DNA from: Lophius americanus
Lineage: Eukaryota > Chordata > Actinopteri > Lophiiformes > Lophiidae
Assembly (NCBI GenBank): GCA_037951165.1
Contig: JBBDHG010000169.1
Location: 2,226,001 to 2,290,000 of the forward strand
Length of the DNA stretch: 64,000 nt
Direction of reading: 5' to 3'
Position numbers and translations under genes: made by a program. Positions 11,401-20,400 of the stretch are shown piece by piece. Under the pieces are notes generated by a model that was not told the origin of the DNA, searched no databases, and saw only the letters and a program-made list of their open reading frames with translations. Each line of letters opens with the position of its first letter. Positions within the stretch are counted from its first letter, which is position 1.

Positions 11401-14400
11401 TTTGTCCAGGTGTGGTGTGTGGACTCCGAGGAGGAGCAGTACCAGAACTGGACAGTGAACAGTGGCCAACACAACCTGGACATCTCTCCTCTGAAACCCG
11501 GGAACCGATACTGGATCACCGTAGCAGCTGTCAACGGAGCTGGAGTCGGGATGCTGAGTGACCCTCATGGATTTGTCATCAGTGAGCATCGAGGGAAATG
11601 TTACTATCAGGACAGTGTGCGGATGAAATGGAATGTTTGTAGAGATCTTGTGTCAGAGTTGATATTTGTGTTTGCTGTACAGAGCCACAAACTGCCGGTA
11701 CCCCTGAATCAGACACCCAAAAGCGGGATCTGTCTCAGGTCCTGGCCTTCCTGCAGGACCCGGTGTTGATCGCCAGCCTCGGTGTCCTCCTGTGGTGCGG
11801 TTTGATGGTCATAGCCGTCTGCCTCTTCAGACGCCACAGCCGGAATGGTCGCCTGATACCAGGACACGGCAGGACTAAAGGTGTGTCTCCAGACAAACTT
11901 CATGCTAATCAATATCAAAAGGGTTAAAGGTTAAGTTTCCAGAAACTTCCAAATTCAGCCTATGGGACAAAGTCTAGACTCTTGCGTCAGCTAAAACCTT
12001 CGCTCTCACCTCTGAGATATAGAAGAGTTAGCATTGACCTTGTCTCATGAGATTTGAACGCAGGTTTGAGACAAGATCAACAATATAGTGTGAGATCTCT
12101 TCAATTACAGTGACTTGAAGGTAAAGTGAGGTTTGAGTGAGGCGTTTGTTGCTGCGACATCAGCAGAGCTCTCAGTGTCGGGGGTCTCAACTTCCAGAAG
12201 GAGGTTTTCTTTCTTTATAAAGTACAATCTGTATTTCCTCATCTTCTTCAGTCGTTTGTATAAGAAGTCTTGTTTTGTGAAGAATGAAACTTTCCAAACC
12301 TTCAGCATGGATTTGAGGTCGTAATGACTGAAATTTCCCTTTTCGGTTGAACTGTTCCTTTAAATTCCGACACAGAACCGTTCTCCATAAAGTTTTTTCG
12401 ATGTTTTTTTTTTATCTCAGGTTTGCGCAGACTGGCCAGTGAAGATCTCATCATAAAACACAGGTAACGTGGGGAGAACCCTGCTGATGTAAAATCACAC
12501 CACACTGGATGAAAAAGGAGGAAACCCAAATTCCTCAAATGAGATCTTTTATCTGTATACTCCAATATTTCTGATGCCGCCTGAGATAAACGTAAAACAA
12601 CTTGAAACGGATTAGAGGTTGATATCTTCAAACATTTTTACAGAAGCTTAAAGTAACTTTCTAAAAATACTTCTCCTTAAATCACATTTTCTCCAGGATG
12701 GCAGCTCCAGACTCCCCATGGACCTCCAGAGGCTGGAGACCCGCTCTCAACCAAAAGTATCAGGACTTATGGGTCCAAGGTCAAAATCATCCAGGACTCC
12801 GCGGCACCAGTGAGTTTTGAGTTCCAAACACATGTTTCCTGCAGAATTTGTTAAAACCACCAGCCATAACGTTGAGATATCCTTTTAATGCTTAATATTC
12901 TGTGATGCACTGCTTGTTCTGGCAACCTTCTATAAGAGCCAACATGAACTTTTTCAGCGACTGTAACTCTTCTGTCGGTGCCTTTGCTCCTTTTGTTTTT
13001 GCATCAATGAGCTTTAGAGCCTCTGACCGGTTCACCAGTTGTCCTTGCACACACCAGTTAGGTGCTGTGGTAACCAGATATTCGCTGTTTTTCTGACTTC
13101 AGCTGCCAGTGGTTATAATGTTATGGTGATCTGTGATTTTCAAATACCAGCTGCTTAAAAACCGACGAGAGATTCAAGGATAAAACCAGAATTCAAACTG
13201 GTTCAGTAACTGATGAACCTCCATCCGTCTTTTAAGTCAGTTTTAGTTCATGGACGATTTCCTGAGTCGCCGACTGACTGCAGGTAAGTTTCTGCAGCAA
13301 CGACTCCACATGCAGTCATAACAAGGCCTCTTTTATTACTATATAGTTCAGTTCATTCACATAAAGAACGCACCCCCTTATCTGAGAAGGAGCAGCGCTT
13401 TTTATTACTATTATTATTAATAATAATAACAATAATAGTATATTTTATTTGTAGAGTGCTTATATAAAGACTCTCAGATGCTTAACAGTCACAGAATAAA
13501 AGGAAAACAGCAGGCATCAGTATCCGGTATTAGAATACAAATGTAACCTGCTCGTATGAAAATACACATAACGTTAAAACAGTATTTATCAAATATTGAA
13601 AACATTGGTCAAACTTAAAAAAAAAGCCATTTTTGAATATTTGAATGATTCAAATTCCATTAAAACATGATCATTAATGATTTTAACAAACACCATACAA
13701 CATATTATTGGAATGAATGAGGGTACATTCATTTCAACGGGTCAGAACACATTCACGATGCCAACCAGCCTTACTTCAACTGTGTTCCTTCAAAATAAGA
13801 GCATTTAAAATGCATAACTCATTATGGTTGTAACACTTTGCCTGCTGCAAAAGTAACTTTGGTGTTAAGTCTGTAAGCCGTTAGTCTTTTGTCATAGTTG
13901 AGTCCTTCCTTATGAGAGGTGTCAGTCGGAACCTTTAAACATTAGTAGGATCATCTCAGAGGAGGAGCCAGCAGACTGATGTGGTTTGACTGTGATGTCA
14001 TGTGTGGTGGTGGATATACTTTATATACTGTAGGACATACTTCACAACTTGAACGCCTAAAATATTGAATGAACTGTCCTCGAGGTACGACTTATATCTG
14101 TGAAGAAGATGAGGAAAACCTTTGTGCATATCCGTCTGTGTTTCTTCAGGCCTCCCGGTATCATGCAGGAAAGACCCCGGCTGCTTCGACTCAGCCGTCC
14201 CCATCGTGACCGACAGCTGCGGCGTCTACGGCACTTTTTACGTGGACCTGACCAGCAGCGGCCTCAAGACCTTCAGCAGTCCCGGACGTTGTTCCAAAAT
14301 GCCTCATGGTCTTCCTCATCAGCAAGGAACTGAGACCATCCAGATCTTCACTCAGCCACTCACGAAGAGCTCCGCCCTCGGCAGCATGGAGGCGCTACCG

Positions 14401-17400
14401 TGGAAACAGGCCATAAGAGCCCAGCCCAAGATGGGAGTCTTGAGGGAGTCATGGGAGAAGAACCACAGCAAACAGGGTGAAATTCAGAACCACTACCGGA
14501 CTAAACTCTCCTCGATTTCACACTTCTGTTAACGTCCATAGTGAAATAATGTGAATGTAATACAGTTTATGTTAGAATATTTTACCAGCACAACATCCCA
14601 GAATATTAACTAAAGCCTTTTGTTAATCCTCTAACTTGTTTCCCTCAGAGGTGCATGCAGTGAACAGCGTTCCCATAATGCCAGCCAGGAACCAGATCCG
14701 CCCATCTAATATCTACAACCAGAGACTGAATCACGTCTCTCCAGGACAACACGGTATGAAAAACGTCTGGCCATGACATCACTGATCCACACCAGAATAT
14801 ATCTCACCGGCAGGTGAAGGTCCATCAGCCTGGAACAGCGGAATTTGGTTCTGGAAAGATGACTCAAAAACTGTTATTTTGTGTGGGGGTTTTTTTTTCA
14901 CACAAACAGTCGCCCTCTAGTATTTAAGGACTTGCGTGTTTTTCCTGTTTCCATGGCAACTTGTTGAATGTAAGGTTATTCTGACTGCTAGAAGAGCTTA
15001 ACTGTTAAATGTTTTGTTTTTTTAACAAACCTTTATTTACACATCTCCGGTGTTTTGAGAGGCTTCTTTGGATATTTTCAAAATTCTTATTTATTCAATG
15101 GAAAGATGAAGATGCGAATGCGACTCTGACAGAAGGTCTTCTTCTCCGTAGCACATATCCTGAAAGGAAGGATCTGTTTTTGTCTCTAGTTAAAACCACG
15201 CTTATTCCTTTCAGGCCCTTCCTCTCAGTGAGACTCATTACATCTCATCCTGTTCTGTGTTTGTGGTCCAGGGGGACATCCAGAGTGTGCTAAAGCTTCC
15301 GTCTGTCCTCGCCTGCTGCATTACTCGGCGTCTTTGCACCTGGTGGACATGCTGCCCCCCCCTCCACCGATGCCCGTGGAGGACGTCACAGACCTACACA
15401 GCCTCACCTCAGATGAAGGGTAGGAGACGCACCTTTTCAAATTCCAGCAGCCGTTGGGGTAATCATACAGACCTCATGATCGCACAGTACACAATGTACA
15501 CAGATCAGCCATTACATTATAACCACTGGGAGTAGGGGTCAGAATTGCATTATCTCGTTATGAAGGCTTCTGTCGATGGACGGGATATATAATAAACGGG
15601 AAGGGATCATTTTGTCCTTTAAGTTGATTTGTTGGATTCTGGAAAATTGGACAAGTATGAGGATTTGAAGGACTTTGACAGATAGTAACAGCTCTTGCAG
15701 AGGTTAGTACCTACCAAGGTGGTCTAAGAAGGTCAACTGGTGAACTGACAGAAGGGTCATAGGAGCTCAAGGCTCATGCATCCATGTGGGGAGCAAGGTC
15801 TAGCCTGTGAGGAACTACTTTAGTTAAATCTTCTGAAAATGTCCATTTTGGTTTTAATAGAAAGCTGTCAGAACACACAATGATTCGCAAACCTCGCACC
15901 CATGGAGCAAATTAAGGTTCAGTGTCACGCTCAACGACTATGACAGGTAAACCAAAGTGGCAGCAGTACAGGTAATGTATTCTAGATTGTTCCCAGTTTC
16001 CTTTCAGAGAACAAAAAGGGAGGTCCGATGCCAGAGGGTTTCAAAAATGAGGCTTCCCTGAACGCATCCTGTCTTCTTACTGCTCCATTTGTCCAAAATG
16101 ACCTAAACTTCCTTCCTCCGAGTCCGTGTTATTACCTTGTTGAAAGGCCCGAGAAATAGCTCCGCATGGACACGCCCACGATGAAGAAACAATGAGGAGG
16201 GTGTTTGTGGACGCACATTTCTATGTCCTCAGGAAGCAATGTCAGTGTTTTTTTCCAGCACAGAAAACTGTAGAATGTCATTTATGAAGGTGGAGAAAGG
16301 TCGCCCCAAAGCTCTACAGTTTGAGTGCACCAAATGGGAAATATGCAATATGGAATTATGCAGAAGCAGAAAAACATGTTGTATCAGTTTTGAAATGTTC
16401 TTATTACATTTCATGGAGTGTGCAATTCATGTTTAATGTTCGCATAAAGAAACTGCAATTTACAAACCACTGATATGGGAATCTACGAGGAAGTCCCTTG
16501 AGAATATTTTTTTGACAATATTACAATATACTTGTCTCATCTTATATACAACGTTACTTCCGCTGTGATCTTTCAAAATAAGACCACTCAAAATACACTA
16601 ATACACAGTTTATAATGTTAGATATGGCATCGTCCTCAGCAGGAATCATGGACTGTGCATACTGAAGGACAACGGGGAGCGGTTACACCAGTGGTTTTCC
16701 AAGAACAGGCCTGCCCTTGCAATGCCATATGATCTTGATTGTGCAGAATTATAGAAGATAAATGCATGGATGGATGTAGCTTTGGGTTATTCTGGATATC
16801 TTTGTTCATTTTGTCAGACAGTTATAATGTGGGTAAGAAAAGCTCATTTCTCAAAATGAAGCTCGGTGCCTTTGTGCCTGTATGCTAATGTGAGTGGCAG
16901 GTGAAACATGAATAACTCTGATAAATGAAGTGGGAGAGGGGCAAAAAAGAAAAGAAAATTCAATTACTTTATTCAGTACCTGCATTACACCGCCATGGCC
17001 ACCAGAGGGCCCCCGTGAGCTCCTGAAATGCCCCACAAGTGTGACTGTGGTAGCAGAGTTGCTCCACATCAAGGGGGTTTCAGGATCAAATCCACCTCTG
17101 ACGTTGGAAACTAGGGGTCCCAGTGTTTGAGTGGGTTCTCTGTGGATACTCCGGCTTCCTCTCATCATCCAAAAACATTAAACGTAGGAGAATCGTTGAC
17201 TGTAAATTATCTGTAGGTGTGAGTGAGCAGCTGTCTGTGTCTATGTGTCTGCCCTGTAATGCTCAGTGTGTACCCAGCCTCTCCATTGATGTCAGCTGGG
17301 ATAGGCTCCAGCACGCAGCAGCGCTGAACAGAATAATCTGTTACAGAAAATGGATGGATGATGTTACAAGTAAGACCCACTTGTGCAGCCAAACAGCTCT

Positions 17401-20400
17401 AACCCACTGAGGCATGGACTCCACCAGAACTCTGAAGGTCATTCTGATGTTTGGCATTAAGTTGTCAGCAACAGATTTTAAATCCTCCTATTTTACAAGG
17501 TGGGGCCTTCATGGATTGGACTTGTTTGTTCAGCACATTCCGTGGATATGAGTCCACTCTATATCCTATTAAATTTATTACTTTTAATTCCCAACAGAAG
17601 ACTTGAAGAATTTGATACAGACAGCAATTGTAAAATAAACACTGATCCACCTCAAGTTCAAAACACTGAAATCATGAAGGTTAATCTTCATGGAAGCTCA
17701 CAATAGTGTAGAACAGGGACCAGTAGAGCAGCAGGTGTCTCTAAAATGGGCGGCGGTGGGTGTTTTATGTGGATGTGAAGATTTAATTAACTCTCAGCCG
17801 TTCTGCACGTCTATAATGTCTTTCTTCCTCAGCTCCAGTCATTCTACAAAGCTAACGATGGACATGGGCTCTCTCCAGTCAGTGAGCGCCGGATCAGGCC
17901 TCTGTGGACAACCGAGACCCACCAACCACAACAACAACCACAACAACAACCACAGCAACCACCACAGCAGCCACCCGGCGACTACGTCACGTTACATGTC
18001 GGTGAACGGTGACCAGGATGGAACACTGACGGCAGAAGAAGCCACCCAGTATCTGGAGCTCAGTCCTAAACCTGAGAGATACAGGTGAAACATGGAGGCT
18101 GGCGCTCTGGGCCGCTTTTATTTACTTATTTATTGTCCTCCAACTGAGCTGTGATCTTTTTCTACACAAATTGTGTAGAAGAGATATAACAACTTACATG
18201 CAGTATTTTCAGGAAATAGACCCCTTCAATCCTTTTCACATTTTATTATGTTGGATTGGTGGAGTGTTGCGGTGATGGTTGAACTTCTGCTGAAAGTTTC
18301 TTCCATCTCCACCCAGAATCTCTGGAGCTCATTCTCAGTGAGCATCAGGTTCTTGCTCACCTCTCTCACTGAGGCTCTTCTCCCCTGATTGAGCCGGGTG
18401 GCCAGCTCTAGGAGTTCTGGTTGTTCCAAACCTCTTCTCTTTTAGACGTATGAAGGCCACTGAGGTCCTTGAAATCTTCAATATAGTGTCCTGATATGCA
18501 TTGTCAGCTTTTTTTTAAAATGTGAAAAATGCGAATGGGTATGACTATTTCCTGGATGACTCATTTGTTAACCATGTCCATCCCTCTCCGTCAACAGTGC
18601 TCTGCCTGAGCAGCGCCCATCCCTCTTCCATTCCTTCTCCCCCAGCCTGGGCTACATCTCTGGGTCAGTTCACTCCGCTCGGCCGGAGGAGGACTCCGCC
18701 ACCGATGAGCCCGAGGCCCCACCAGTCGGTTTGCGCCACGCCCGTCTCCAGAGCACGCCGTCCTCCTGCTACAGCGAGTGGGACAGCACCCTGTGGAACA
18801 CGTGGAGCTCAGTCATGGACGGCAACATGGCCAGCACACGCGCCAGCCTCATCAGCTCGGTGGACAGCTCCTACACCAACGACAGCACCAACTTCGGCCG
18901 ATGGCTGGCTGTGGCAGCAGAGACCATGAGTGGAGCTTCTTTGTCGGGTGAGCAGAGGAGGAACTTTTGTAGTTGCTTCTTTTCTTCGCATTAGTGAGAA
19001 AAAGAGGATCCTGTTTCCCGCTATTTTCTGAATGTTCATCAGAAATCAGGATTCTTATAGTCGCTTAATATGTAATTTAAGACGGAAATCCTTTGCTGTT
19101 TCTCATATTCGGTACCTTTTGCTTGACTCTGGGTCACGCGGTCATGTGACTCAGAATAAACCCTTTAGAAACATTGTGAATACAACAAATGAAACTTTAT
19201 ATTGACTAAGGAGTTTCCATTATTGATAAACGTATCAGATCAGATTCTAATTCAATCGAGGTTTAACGCTGGCAGAAATAGCTTTTGTAGCTGCTCTTCG
19301 TCGGTGTGTACACGTCGTCACGGCGACACCAGAAGTTAATGTGCACGGTATTCCATTGGTGGGTCCAAAGTTTTTTTAAGCAAGTATAATACACCGAGAA
19401 GTTCTGCGGCTTCGGTTACTGTGTGCATTAAGGTCATTATTAAGTTCTTTTTTCTTTTAACCCACAGTTTCTCTAATATTTCTGGCGCTTTGCTTAACTT
19501 CTGGTTCGTATTTGAGTGTCGCCATGGCAACTGTTTCATGATAACGACTAACGAGTTAATCATCTCGTTATCGGAACATACTGTCCAAAAAATAATTACC
19601 TGCCACCATGGCTCTTCTCAGCTTCCATAGAGTAGATATCTACTGAGTCCTATTCTATTTTAGGACTTCTGTGTTCACACTGCAGGAGAAATCTGACCTT
19701 TTGCTCATATGTGATTTTTTTTTCACGAGAGTGTGAACAGAACCAACGGATATTTTCCAGTTCTGATTTGGGTGACTTCCATGTGTGGTCCTGAATGAGA
19801 CAAAGGTCAAATTTTTCACTGGAGTCAGATATAAAAGACATTTTCAGAGGAATGTGAACAGCTACACAATAAGGTAAAAAATATCTTCACTGTGTGTTTG
19901 AGGTAAATACAGGTAAAAGTACAGAAAAGACGTAAAAGGAAGCTAAGATCAAGCCAACGATATTCCACCTGTTACACAGATGCACCAACACTACGAAACG
20001 CCATTTAATTATTATTCCTACCCAATATTTAGCTGAATCATAATTGTAAACAGATGAAGAAGCAGTTAGAAGAGCCTGGTCGGATGTGATTACAGCGTCC
20101 CTCCACTAGATGGTGCTCTTCCTACGTGAACGAGCTCAACCACTAAGATTCGACCACATGTACAGATTTAAAGTCTATAACAGCAGTTTACAGTTTGAAG
20201 AAATCACTTCAGTTCACATTTCTATGAGATAGGTTAAGATTAGATAAGAATATACTTTATTTATCCCACAGCAGGTAAAAGTCGGTGTAACAGCAGCAAC
20301 CATTGGACAAGAAAAGAAAGCAAGCAAAGTAGAAAACAATATACAAAAGAAAGAACAAACAAAAAAAAACAGCCAATAACTGAGGGTCTATACGCAACAA

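Noticed and set aside
17035..17110. tRNA gene
   Set aside because: The tRNA-like A and B box region is decayed and continues directly into a SINE body; it cannot fold as a complete tRNA.
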